A stretch of 64,000 bases of DNA from Halichondria panicea (taxonomy: Eukaryota > Porifera > Demospongiae > Suberitida > Halichondriidae), in NCBI RefSeq assembly GCF_963675165.1, contig NC_087388.1:3849047-3913046 (forward strand). Direction: 5' to 3'. The position numbers and the translations under genes are program-made. Positions 46,886 through 58,064 of the stretch are shown here, one piece after another. Under the pieces are notes generated by a model. It saw nothing but the letters and a program-made list of their open reading frames with translations. It was not told the origin of the DNA and ran no database searches. Position 1 is the first letter of the stretch. Each line of letters begins with the position of its first letter.

Positions 46886-49178
46886 ATGCCCTTCAACTTT
46901 TGGCTGGTGTGTACGTGTTTGGGTGCTCTGCTGCTGACCGAGGCTCAGAGCAGAAGCATTGACAGAGAAGAGCAGTCCTTGGGAGACAGAGTGCACAGGT
47001 GAAAGGAGCTGAGCTGCAAAATGACCTTTGATGAACCGTGTCACAATTCCCTGTTATCCCCCTCCCTGTAACTAGGTCTAACTAGGTCTAAGTCTAGATT
47101 ATATAATTTTTCCAACGTTTAAGTTTAAACTGTTTCTGCCGTATTTTCTTCGCACAGAGTCGTAAGAGATGTTGCTAGCAGCTTAATCGCCCCCCAAACT
47201 GAATCTGCTACTCTCACAAGAGTTCAGAGGTCTCAAGTGCTCCTCATTGAGAACAAATGTGTGTCAAACACCAGTTGCGTAGATTCAAAATTCGGCACTA
47301 ATGTCCCATCTGACCTGGTCCACTGCAACGCTGACTCGGGACTGTGTGTCTGCAGTCAGTGTTTTGTGAGGATAGACAACACTTGTGAAGTCATTGCTCC
47401 GCTCTGTCGGAACTACTCTCTCGATACAATGCAGTGTGTGGAGAATAGAAAATCGCAAGAACTTACTTTTCTACTGTCAGTGTTTTTATCATCGGTGGGT
47501 GCAGCTAACTTCTATATTGGAGACTATGTATTAGGTGAGTTATTCTTTCATAGATCATAATAATTTATTTATAGGCCTAGTAATCAAAAACCAGGCTGCA
47601 ATACAATTTTATGATGTAGATACTCCTGACCTCTACAATCTCTTTATGTACTTTTCCCCTCCTTTGTGAACTTTAACATATACCTACCGTATTACTAGAA
47701 TATTTTGCGAGTGAAAAACCTTTGCGAATGAGCCAAATCAGCAGAAAATTTGACCCTTTGCGATCTAACTATTGCATTCTGGAAAGGATCATGTGTATTC
47801 ACTAATGATAATTTAGGTTTTGCGGATTTAATTGTTGCGAATTGATCAACCCCCCTCGCAAAGTTCGCAAATATTTGATGCTCGCAAAATATTCTAGTAA
47901 TACGGTAGTACATATAATTATAGAACCTTGATCTGGCTGTGCACAATTTCTCTACAGTAGGGTTAAAATATCAAGAAAGAGGTGTGTCAATACGCATGCA
48001 CTAATAACACCAGTTACCATGGAGATAGGAATGTTTATTGTATGCGCATGCACTGACAACCACGTCCCTTACAGTTGCACTGCTGCTTATCGATTAAGTG
48101 GACCACGCACACAAGTAGGCATGGTTTATCCATTCTTTCTTGTCTGGTATACTCAGTTATCTGATCAAACAAAGGTGTCTGGATAATTGAGGTTCTAGTT
48201 ATGACAAAAACAAAAATACGAGTTTTTAGTGAATTACCATAATGTTCTTGCTAATGTTATGCCAAAGGCCTTGATAGGCACGAGCATTATTATTTTTGTG
48301 CTTGTAATACCGATAACGGGTGTTTTAATTTGGCGATTTGGTGAATTTTACCAAAGATTGGCAAATTAAAAATTCAGTGGACACAACGTCATTGCTGTAG
48401 TAGTAGTATAGCCATGCCTGAGATGCCAAATTAAAAAACACCAAGTCTGTTCAAATGGCTCATTTGCCAAATGTTCCGGTTATACCGTAGCTTACACGTT
48501 AGAACGAACAACATTTTCAAGCTGTAATTCTGTTATGAGCCATGGTATTAAGTCCAGTCAAACGTTGGCGCATTGATGGCATAACTTTACAGAATTGTTC
48601 ATCTTCAGGTGGAGTTCAGTTGGGGTTACTCGTGGCTGCTATCATCATCTCCGTTGCGTGTATTTGCCTTCCAGTTATCGCGATAATGTGTGTAGAAGAA
48701 GAGGACGACGATTACGACTGGGGAGGTTAGTTAGTGTTTGTGTGAACAATGCACGCTTTAACTTGCATTATGTTTGGTCACAAATGATGTATATGTACTA
48801 CCGCAGTTCGGCTATGACGTAATTATACATGTACACAAACTGTACTGCTCATTTATATTGACTATCCTGCTTTCTAACGTGTCCTTATATAATGTCAAGT
48901 ATGAAAATCCATGTTGAGACAAGCTCCATGTGCTCAACTTAATAACTCAAAAACCCATTAATCTGTGTAATCTGTAATAAAGTATTGTAAGTGTAGTCAA
49001 TGGAAATAATTCGTTTTATTTCACAGAGTGTTGTGTGACTGTGAGTGCAGTGACTGGTTTGGTGCTGGTGGTCATTCTAGTGTTTGCTATTGCTTGCTGG
49101 TGGGCTGCTGATTTAGCAATATTTGCTTACAATGGACGAACTGATTTGAACGGTTGTCCCCTCATTGCAGACTTGTAA
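46886..49178 (+). CDS. TM2-domain membrane protein A
   Basis: Four exons, 46886-46998, 47158-47534, 48609-48725 and 49027-49178, give 252 aa. A signal peptide (MPFNFWLVCTCLGALLLTEA) is followed by a Cys-rich ectodomain (NKCVSNTSCV, LCVCSQCF). The TM2 region starts at about residue 142 (FLLSVFLSSVGAANFYIGDY), with a second hydrophobic span, then an acidic EEEDDDYDWG loop and a third hydrophobic span ending in WWAADLAIFAYNG. TM2 proteins are two-helix membrane proteins; animal TM2D genes affect phagocytosis and Notch signalling in flies. The extra C-terminal helix is unlike TM2D1-3. Exon phases (2, 1, 1) match those of gene B, which lies tail to tail with it. Confidence 0.85.
47685..47907. mobile_element. 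223-bp MITE with perfect 27-bp TIRs
   Basis: Ends TACCGTATTACTAGAATATT are perfectly inverted over 27 bp (47685-47711, 47881-47907), with a further inner inverted pair around 'tttgcgaa'. The terminal TA is probably the duplicated target of a Tc1/mariner-type element. It lies in intron 2 of TM2 gene A. Confidence 0.88.
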
Positions 49179-49755
49179 CTGTAAATTAATGTGTATAATT
49201 TGACAAATGTTATCACTTCATTGTATAGTAATTGTTATGCACTCAATTTTTGTATTTGTCATGTTTTTCTGTTGTATGGTATGTACATGTCACGTTAAGG
49301 GCGGTCGATACGCCCTTGGTCACGTACAGTATGTCTAGGCATCATTTAATGATCCTACATGTTATTACAAAATGCGCTAGGTGCTAAGCTATATTTTTAA
49401 TGGATGGGCCTGCATTAAAGAGGAGGTACGACTGTGGTGCAGCTCTAGCAATTAGTCTTCTGCCCACCACGTCATATGCATGTTTTTACTGAGTAATCAG
49501 ATTGAGGCTAATTGCTTAAGCTTGAGCTGCGCACACCGCTGCCTGCTGTACTAGCTGTCGGACCTAGCTCCTCTGGGCCTGCATGCATGGGCAATTCATA
49601 TATAGCTGTATTATGAATAATACATTACATGACATCACCAGCCATTATTTTACCATAAAAAGAAAAGCATAATTGTTATAATTATTAACTAAACAATAAA
49701 ATGACACAATTGTATATACAGCAGTTCAATCAGCTATAGTGTTATAAGTTCAAGT
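49179..49755. other. Intergenic between convergent TM2 genes
   Basis: 577 bp between the stop codons of the two TM2 genes. It should hold both 3' UTRs. No gene or clear repeat. Confidence 0.45.
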
Positions 49756-51488
49756 TCAACCCCATGGAGTAAGAGTGCATCCATTGCTAGATAGTCGCTG
49801 GTTCGTAGCAAAGATGATAAGGTCAGCAATCCACCAAGCAGACATGGCCAGGGAGGCAACGATTATTAGGAGAACAACCACAATCATTATGATAATGAAG
49901 AAGAAACTCCCTGCAGGCACGTGTGTGTGTTGGGATGGGAGTGAATTAAAAACAAGTGAGGGTGTGTTGGCAATGAGTAGTTAGGGATCGAAAAAAGGTG
50001 TGTATAGCTACAGTGAACCACTGGACCGTAAGAACAGATAAATAATTCACTAAACTCTCATTCTCAGCTGAGCTAGTGCAATAATTATATACATAAGTCT
50101 ACAAGTTTACCTTTAACATCATCCTTTTCCATGCAGCAGGCCATACAGCATGGTAGACAGCACATGAAACACGGTACGAACAAGACGATCAACAGCAAAA
50201 CCAATTGACCACCACCTGCATGGTGACAGTAGGAATAATAATATTGTTTGTTGCCTTTTGACCTCTGAGATTAAAGGAATAGCAGTGCCAATATATGGCA
50301 TATTGCACTGGGGAAAAGTGACATTGTGAGACTTGACATTGATCAATGCATTCATTTGTCATTCGAGAGTGGCTTCTACAACAAAAGATGTGTAAATATT
50401 CACATAAACGTTGTTTCTTGAATAAGCAAAAAGTATAATCAATAAACCTGTACAGTATATAGTAAGATATGGTTTATCTCACCTAGTCCATCTTGTCCAA
50501 TATAAAAGTTGGCAGCCCCAGTGGAAGAGGCAAACAAAGAAACAAGGAATGCCGTTAGTTGCCTGGGCCGACTGTCTTGTCCACACACATCGCTGACATT
50601 GTTGTAGAGGTAGTCAGGGCAAAGAGAAACATCACAGAGACCATTGCTGTTTAGCATGAAGCATTGGGAGCACTCACACTGTCCTGCACCACCTGGCCCG
50701 GTGCCTGTGTGTGTGTGTGTGTGTGTGTGGAGGGGGAGGCATTTAGGAAAGCTCTTGGGGCTTCACACTACACATGCACATATAGAGCAGTATAAAATTA
50801 AAGCACTACGCCATCACAATCAAATGCACGCACGCACACACACATACATTTAAGATGTCGTTATAACAAAGGTTACCACGTACTGATATATACTACTAAA
50901 AAAGTGCAACACAAACAAAACACAGTCAGCTTGCCTATATGCCTCCTGCAGCTACGCCCAGAGGCTACACATTCTGTCACATGGAATACTCACCTGGGAA
51001 ACATTGTACAAGCTCGACTGGAGGGTTCAGAGTGGGATCAGCCAGACAGTCACTGTTACTGTTGCACGTGGCTGGGCTCTGTCTGCGAACACGAAGGAAG
51101 CTGTGCATGTGCATGTGGGGGAGTGGAGTATGGGTAAAGTACAGCATGATCACATAAATACTTTGTGTAGCAATGATTATACTACATTGACCTTATTAGA
51201 CGTCTCTAGTACATTACATATATAATAGAGGACCCCATGCACGAAGATGAATAATTATGTCTGTCAACTAAAGCTAAAATGTTGATAGACAAATTATTCA
51301 CACGATAAATTGGAGTAAATGCAAAGTAGTCAATCATTTATATTGGCAAGAATGTTTTCACAACCATTGAACAAAACGACTGACCTGGTGAGAGTGTCTT
51401 GAATGGACGATGTTTCTGATTCCTTATTCACTGGGCTGGCACTCAACAGAGCAGGGAGGAGACACAGTACTAGTAGGAGACCCTTCAT
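49756..51488 (-). CDS. TM2-domain membrane protein B
   Basis: Five exons, 51488-51385, 51082-50994, 50704-50483, 50215-50111 and 49910-49756, give 224 aa. A signal peptide (MKGLLLVLCLLPALLSAS) and a Cys-rich ectodomain (ATCNSNSDCL, QCECSQCF) precede a TM2 region (FLVSLFASSTGAANFYIGQD). A very Cys-rich span (CFMCCLPCCMACC) and a last hydrophobic helix ending WWIADLIIFATNQ follow. It is a clear paralogue of gene A. The single ectodomain exon of A corresponds to two exons here, split by an intron holding a (GT)n run. The tail-to-tail arrangement points to an inverted local duplication followed by divergence. Confidence 0.85.
50707..50729. repeat. (GT)n microsatellite
   Basis: About eleven GT units in intron 2 of TM2 gene B, next to the acceptor of exon 3 (read CACACACAG on the minus strand), where length changes could affect splicing efficiency. 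Confidence 0.85.
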
Positions 51489-52869
51489 GGCGATACCTAG
51501 TTGGAGATGTGCATTATACAGTAACATTCAGTGGCGGATCCAGGAAAAATGAAAGGGGGGTTCCAAACTACGAACGCGCAGCGCGAAATTTTCACTTCCG
51601 GTCACACATGACTAGGGAAAATCCCATACTCAGCCAGGGGAAGCTAGCTAGCTGCCACGAACATGCAGTCAACTAGCTAGCCTATAGGCCTAGGCTAACC
51701 TGAACACTCCTTTGGCAGTTGATGCATCAAAACAACAGGTACAATCATTGAATCAAATTACAATGGCTACAAAAACTGATAAATTAATAGCTAGCTGGTA
51801 GCTGTAGTAAAGCCACAATAGCTAAACTGACACTGAAATCATAATCATGAGATTGGCAAATCATTTGAACAGATTTGCAGCTAATGTCTACCATTTGGGC
51901 ATTTGGGGGTAACAATTAAGGTTACGATAAACCGTTTGCAAACGCAGTAGTCATTTCATGGCTTGAATAGACACTTTTACTAGATAGCTTAGGTACAGTC
52001 TACTGTAGCTTCAGTCTACTGTTGCTTCACTATAATATGCAGGGCGGCTCGAAGAGATATTTAAAAGGCTACTGAAAGCTCACAAGAAGTGTTTTCCTTG
52101 GCTCTGACCGCCATTTTAGGTAGAGTTAGTATTGAGAGTTTCTTGGCCTGGAAAGAAAAAACCGGTTCAAGCCGCCCTCCAGAATGGTAAGAGCATCATA
52201 ATTATAAGAGGCAAGAACACAGAGCTAGAAGTGAGTTTACTAGTTTGTGTTGTTGCTAGTAACTTAATAATCGCTCAGAGCTTCCACTGGAAGATGTTTT
52301 GAAGACTGATACTTGCCATACAGAATGATGCATGTATGTGCTTCAAACTTCTAGAATATTCATGAGCAAACTATTCACTGCCTAGCTATAATAGTAACCT
52401 CAGGGGACGAATTAGCTGCTCTATTGTGTTAACAACACAGAAACTTGATGAGTGCTCAGGTGTACACTCTAGAATGACGTGACATTCTATATATCGTCAT
52501 TAATTGTTGCCCTAGGGAGAACGCAACTCTACGGCTTGGCTTGGCATGGTTCTTGGTTCTTTATTCCTGACCACAGAAGCCATTAAAGGAATGCAAACAA
52601 AGAAGCAAATTAAATATCTCACTTTAATCTTCTGTACTCAGGATGCATTATTAAATCATTGAAGGAAGTTTGAAAGGTCACCAATATGTAATCATGATGA
52701 GGTTCAAATCTAGCATGCATTCTGCAACAACGACAGCAAGGCCCCTTCAAGACAATATCAAGTACCCAAGAAATATCATTGCTCTAGCCAATACACAAAT
52801 GCTTTGAAGGAAGCTAACTATTTCTACAGACTATACAGAAGAAACTACAAGCAAATGGGCTCACTCAGT
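51489..52869. other. Intergenic, no gene seen
   Basis: AT-rich stretch with no supportable exon. Around 51530-51600 'ggcggatccaggaaaaatga' and 'gaaaggggggttcc' resembles repeat-like sequence also hinted at near 835-860 ('ggatctgccact'), but no full element could be drawn. Confidence 0.4.
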
Positions 52870-53156
52870 GTAGTTGGGCGTGGCCCAACCTTCCGTTAAG
52901 AAAGGAAGGTTGGGGTTCAAGCCTATATTAGGATTTGTCTTATGCATTATGTAACACTATGAATATTTATTCTGAAGTGGGGTGTTAAGTAATACGATGA
53001 ATGCTATTATGCGTTGCGCAACCAGAGTGCAACCAACCACGTTAAAAATGCTGTCATCCCATTGCTGCAACTATATAGTTGCAGCAAGACAAATCCGGAC
53101 ATAGGCTTGAAACCCTACCTCCTTTCTTAACGGAAAGTCGGGCCACGCCCAACTAC
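52870..53156. mobile_element. 287-bp MITE
   Basis: Inverted ends GTAGTTGGGCGTGGCCCAAC and (reversed) GTAGTTGGGCGTGGCCCGAC extend over about 70 bp, through 'ttccgttaagaaagga' and 'ttcaagccta'. The short interior contains 'gctgcaactatatagttgca'. GCTCACT occurs on both sides but not at matching distances, so the target duplication is unresolved. Confidence 0.85.
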
Positions 53157-54073
53157 GCTCACTTTTCTTTAAACCTAATGTAGTAGTTATGTCAATTTAG
53201 CAAGTACACTGGCTCACAGAATAGGGCATGCCATCTGAAAGATATGACGTCTCGAACTTTATTGGATGGGTTAATTTGGTGCTCTGTGGAGTGACTAATG
53301 TGAAGTGAAATCGACACGTGCCCACACCACTGTGTTTGCCAAACCCTATCCAGCTAAGATGTTAAAATCAACTAGATCTACTCCAGTGCTTTTACAGCTA
53401 CAGATTGCCAACTTCACATGATGAAAGTTGCACATCTTTTGTTGCTGGCCAATGCATCCAGATAGATCTAGCTACTTTAATGTATGGATACGGATAGGAC
53501 TATAATTATATTGAAGGTGACAGACTGGTTTACAAAATAGCAGCTGAGAAGGCTAAGATGGCCAACTCACCTTACTTGAAGTTGGAGATCAGTTGATTTG
53601 TAGTTGTAGTCAAGTTTGTCTAGGAGGCGGCCCAGTGCAATTTTGTTTTTTCAGCTAGCAGTGCAGCAATCAATCGTGATAGACAGACACACTATTTTTT
53701 ATAGCAGTCATAAATAGAGCCATACACCCACACAAATAACCAGCTCCACCCACATTTGAACTTTACATGTACATGTCATCAGGAGTGTCATCATACACTC
53801 CTGATGTCATGCCATGTCACTGTGCAGTGTAGACTGTTACAAAAAAATCCCACTGTGGACATTAATGTAAAATGAGGAACATAATCACAATTTGCATGAA
53901 GTTATCATTGATTGTATACCGAGTCTATTCTGATGGACAGAAAAGTAGGCAGCCCCCATGGAGACCGAAAAAAAAGTGAGAAGTACTGAGGCCTAACCAA
54001 CGCCCACGTATGAACGTCATCAACAGTGCATAGAGGGGTGGGGCTGGCTGGCACATGCTCATCCGCTATAATC
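53157..54073. other. Intergenic upstream of the small ORF and COMMD1
   Basis: No exon seen. A short palindrome 'tcatcaggagtgtcatcatacactcctgatg' type structure lies at about 53776-53806. Promoter elements for the plus-strand genes could not be identified. Confidence 0.4.
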
Positions 54074-54325
54074 ATGGCTGCCAACACTGGTAACAGCAGT
54101 CAGTCTCCAGTTGACAACCAGCCTCCAGCTGCTTCTATTAAAGCGCTTGTCATTGAAGTAGTGCAGGGAAGTGCAGAGGTTTCCGTGATCAGTGACAAAC
54201 ATGATGGAGGACAGTTTACAGTCCGTAAAGACGATACTTTGTGTGTTGACACTTCTTCAGCTCAGTATAAGATCACCACTGCCACTGGCTCACAAACTGT
54301 GTTTACACTGAAGAACAGTTATTAA
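54074..54325 (+). CDS. Small unknown protein, 83 aa, single exon
   Basis: An uninterrupted frame from ATG (54074) to TAA. The first 20 residues are polar and Ser/Asn/Gln-rich (MAANTGNSSQSPVDNQPPAA). The rest reads like a small beta-rich fold with alternating hydrophobic residues (IKALVIEVVQG, AEVSVISD, FTVRKDDTLCV). Four residues from the end is LKNSY. No family recognised and no membrane segment. It lies 157 bp upstream of the COMMD1 ATG on the same strand, so the two may share a promoter region. Coding status rests on composition and the clean start and stop. Confidence 0.5.
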   Translation: MAANTGNSSQSPVDNQPPAASIKALVIEVVQGSAEVSVISDKHDGGQFTVRKDDTLCVDTSSAQYKITTATGSQTVFTLKNSY

Positions 54326-54482
54326 ACTCTCTATCCAATTCATTTGATACCTTAGCCTGCATGCTATATGCTTGTCAACGCTTATATGATTGTGGCTCAC
54401 ATTATGCTCTAGGAGCCACGCCCACCTTCCTAGATCTAAGCTCAAAAGGTCACAGGTCAGCTAAATAAAAGGGGAGTTCAGA

Positions 54483-57400
54483 ATGTCAGAAGCTGCTGCT
54501 GCTGTGGATAAAACGCTGTTTGCCTTTCTGAATGGCCTGGCAAAGAGGCTGTACTTCAAGGAATTGGAGTTCAGTGATGAATTTCTCAGGAATGATGTCC
54601 TAGGTGGAATCAGTGAAGAAGGTGAGCCTGCTTTTAATAGTATGTGGCCTGTGTTTCCCTGGCCCTTCATGTCATCGAGGGGTCCGACACTGCGTGAAAT
54701 CTTGTACACCAACTTTTGAAATCTCATGAAATCCCGAAATCTTGAAATCCCACCTTTGACCTCATTTTCCGTAATCTTATTGTAATCTCAGTGTCATGCC
54801 TTAACTAGATGGGTGTGGCCTGCTACAAAAAGGGGACGGGTACGCCCATCTATGCCTTGACTGCATCAGCTCACAGTGCTAGTGCTAGTGCATCCATGAC
54901 CGAGGTGCATGACTAGTGCAAGTGTTGAATGACGGTAGAACTTTCAATCTTCAACCCCAGTGATGCTCTGTGAAATCTTTGTGAAATCTCTGAAATCTTT
55001 GTGAAATCTTTGAAATCTCTGAAATCTCGAGATTTTGAAATCTTGTACGCTAAAAATTACAGTGTCGGACCCCTCGTTCATGTCATAGCTAAACGAAGCC
55101 TGAAGTTGTTTGTCTTACAGGTTGGTAATTATGTTGAATTCCTAGTGTCTCATAATTATTTAGAGCTTTACTGTAATTATTACTCACCAGGCCGCTTAAA
55201 ACACCCATTTTTCAGTGGCCTGGAATCGAGGCTAGGGTGTGGCTACATGCATTTACCACGCAACATAATATCAATGCAGATGTTGCACTTTAGAAGTCAG
55301 GAAAGTTCCTAAGCTCGCATATTTAGAGGGCGTCTTCAATTGAAGTCTTACAAAACTGTTCACTCTTGCATTACTTTACTTCCACCGTTGACCTTGTTAC
55401 ACGTATAATGTATACTCAGTGTACTACTTACTGTAACAGTGGAACCCCTCTATAATGGACACCTATGGGAACAATGTTTTGGCCTTTATACAGAGGTAGC
55501 CTTTGTTGAGAGGTTGTTTTATACACAAGCTGTTCATTTGGACCTGGGTGCCTGGCCGTTATATAGCAACTGGCCTTTATTCGTAGGTGATTGTTAACAG
55601 AGGTTCCACTGTATATATTTTTTGTTTTGATGACCTGTTCAGAGTACCAGGTTAAACTGAAGAGGTTCTCTGGCTTACTGAATGGGCTGGTGTCTTCCGA
55701 CATGGATTTCACTCAATTGGACGCCTACCTCTCCTCACAGATGAGAAAGAAACAAGTAAACTTAATGCCATACATACAGTTGTATAATTAAATCTGTCAA
55801 ACAAATATTATTATCTACCACAAGAATGACTGTTTCTCTGTTTGCAGGGAGCCCTCAGTGAAACTGAGGCTGCTACTATCACAAGGTTTTGGAAGAGTCA
55901 AAAGTCAAAGGTACTCTATGGGGCAAACCCAACTGTTTCAGTAGTCTGCCGGTATTGTACGTATAGTGTACTAAAGCCTGGCCTAACATGTAACCTGTTT
56001 TTCCTATCAATACCATTGTAAAGAGTATTTCAGTGTTCTCAAGTACACCGAGGGGATGTGTATATATGTACTAATCTTTATGTGAAACAGTGTCTCAAAA
56101 CCGCTCAGTCAGATATGTGCTGTTCGAAGGCTTTCTTACTATCCTGTTATAAGTGTACAGTGTATGTATACACTGTCCTCTCCACTACTAGATCCACCAG
56201 AGACTGGTAGAGGACAATATGTGGGGTAGGAGACTGAAAGGATCGTCATGGAGGATTGATGTCAAGACCAAAGCCAGACACATTGAGCAGCTTAATGAGC
56301 CCACTGCCATTATGGAGTTACAACTGGGCAGCGAGGAGAGTGAGAAAGTGAGTGGTGCTTCTTAAGTTTGTAACCTCCTCTTCCTTTTTTCAACGGAACC
56401 CTTAGCTGTGCCACTCTGCCCACTCATACACATGTACATGTATTACCCATACATGTATTATTTATTAGCCCCGGAATCGTACTATGCATGACATTGTACA
56501 TGTATATATGTGCACGTTGTGTCAAGTGTACATTTCTCCTGTACTTGCTTGTTTAAAAAACAAACTGGTTGTCTGTTTTAAGTTGCATTTGATCATTAGG
56601 GGTGGGTACATGGTGCTTTTTTCACCCATTATGCTCTTCTTTTATGCTCAAGGAATTCTCTCATTGCTTATAATTAAGGGAGGTGATTACTGCCAAAAGT
56701 AGCAGTGAAAGTAGGTTTTGCAAAAATGGGTGCTGCAATTATTGGAAAGGTTTTGTGGTACAGAGGTGCATTTTGAAGAGAGCGTTTTTCTACCAACTCC
56801 ACCCATCCGATGGTCACGTGACACATGATTTTTACAAAGCTGTTTCAGCAGTCGGTGTGCAGTAGATCTACTTGAATTGCGTCTCAGCCAGTGCTTGTTG
56901 TGACCACAAACTCGTTCATGCTAAAAAGACAGCCAGAGACAGCTTTTTTAAATCATGTGACATATAACGTGACCATCTGATGGGTAGAGTTGGCTGAAAA
57001 CACGCTCTCTGAAAAACGCACCACTCTGAAAAATTCACCGTTGCACCTCCGTAAAAAAAACAGCACCACCTATTTTTGCAAAACGCATCTCTACTTTTTA
57101 TACATGTATAGTCCTCCACGGATTTTGTTCGACGATCTGAAAACGAGCTAGTTCAAAAGTTCAAGTAGACTCAACGATGCAGAATGTAACTGTGACATTA
57201 TGCTATCTAACAAAGTGTCCGCATTAAATTATGTTTGAAATGATTATGCCAGTGCATATAATGTACCACAAAGTGTGCCCATTATGCTGAAATAATTATC
57301 CCAGCATAATGTACCCATAATTATACATGTACCTAATCATCGATTACAGTGTGTTTTTACCTGTTTCATGGACATTTTTCTTTCCATGCTCAGGCTGATG

Positions 57401-57501
57401 AAGTATTAAGGTTTGAGGTGGACAGTAGCAAGCTTTCTGAGCTGTTAGCTCAAGTGTCGGACATTGAGAAAGCATTAGAGACTCATTCACATGTCAGCTA
57501 G
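54483..57501 (+). CDS. COMMD1: COMM domain-containing protein 1
   Basis: Five exons, 54483-54621, 55643-55755, 55848-55910, 56192-56347 and 57394-57501, give 192 aa, close to the 190 aa of vertebrate COMMD1. The alpha-helical N-terminal half includes SSDMDFTQLDAYLSSQ and ITRFWKSQKSKI. The COMM domain starts at about residue 121 with the invariant Trp in SSWRIDV and continues to ALETHSHVS. Family role: part of the Commander/CCC complex in endosomal recycling; COMMD1 also affects copper handling and NF-kB turnover. Intron 1 has taken in two MITEs. Confidence 0.95.
54666..55086. mobile_element. 401-bp MITE with 10-bp target duplication
   Basis: The element runs from 54676 to 55076 in intron 1 of COMMD1, 54 bp after exon 1. 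Inverted ends CGAGGGGTCCGACACTG are perfect over 17 bp. The flanking direct repeat TTCATGTCAT is perfect over 10 bp (54666-54675, 55077-55086). The interior near both ends is built from 'gaaatctttgaaatctc'-type units. The long duplication suggests a Mutator-like transposase. Confidence 0.9.
55434..55612. mobile_element. Short MITE with ACAGTGGAACC ends
   Basis: Inverted ends ACAGTGGAACCCCTCTATAA and (reversed) ACAGTGGAACCTCTGTTAAC, about 177 bp in total, in intron 1 of COMMD1. TA-rich flanks and this terminal sequence are like pogo/Tigger-type elements of other animals. Fragments of the same family lie near 490, 8724 and 10360. Confidence 0.8.
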
Positions 57502-58064
57502 TTTACCATTGTTTGAGTGTCATAGAGGTGTATTATAATTATATGTATTTTAGTTGTGTTATCTGTGTTCGTCAATGCGTGTGACCGGATTTGCAATTTT
57601 TGTGAAGTATTACCTACAAAATTCTCTAGGCGTGGTTTATCGGAATGCATGCAATGCACAGCGTGCACAAAAATTTTTTGAACATTATCACTACCACGTA
57701 CTGCCATTATAATTATGACGGCTAAAGCAGAGAAAGGGTTAATGCGCGCGTGTATTGCTAATAATTATGCTAATAAATTATTGCACAAAAGGCAGTGAAG
57801 CAAACGAAGTTTTTTACTCACAAAGATGACTGCTGTTGCAAATTAAACTTTTACCCCATGAAAATTACCTGCTTACAGTGTAATATTAAACTTATGCATT
57901 CTCGTATGAAACATTACTATCACGATAATTATATAAATAAATAGTGACAATAGTGACAATAAAAAGAAGCTAGCTGCATCGATCTACAACCAACTACTAA
58001 AGATGCTGAAATTATATAATTATGATACATCCCTATGAATAATATAGAGCCAACTATAATTATA
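57502..58064. other. Intergenic between convergent genes
   Basis: Region between the stop codons of COMMD1 (plus) and the GH5 gene (minus). It should hold both 3' UTRs. No gene or defined repeat. Confidence 0.45.

Noticed and set aside
52870..53156. 7-bp duplication GCTCACT as target site of the 287-bp MITE
   Set aside because: The left GCTCACT is four bases away from the inverted end while the right one is adjacent, so the match may be chance.
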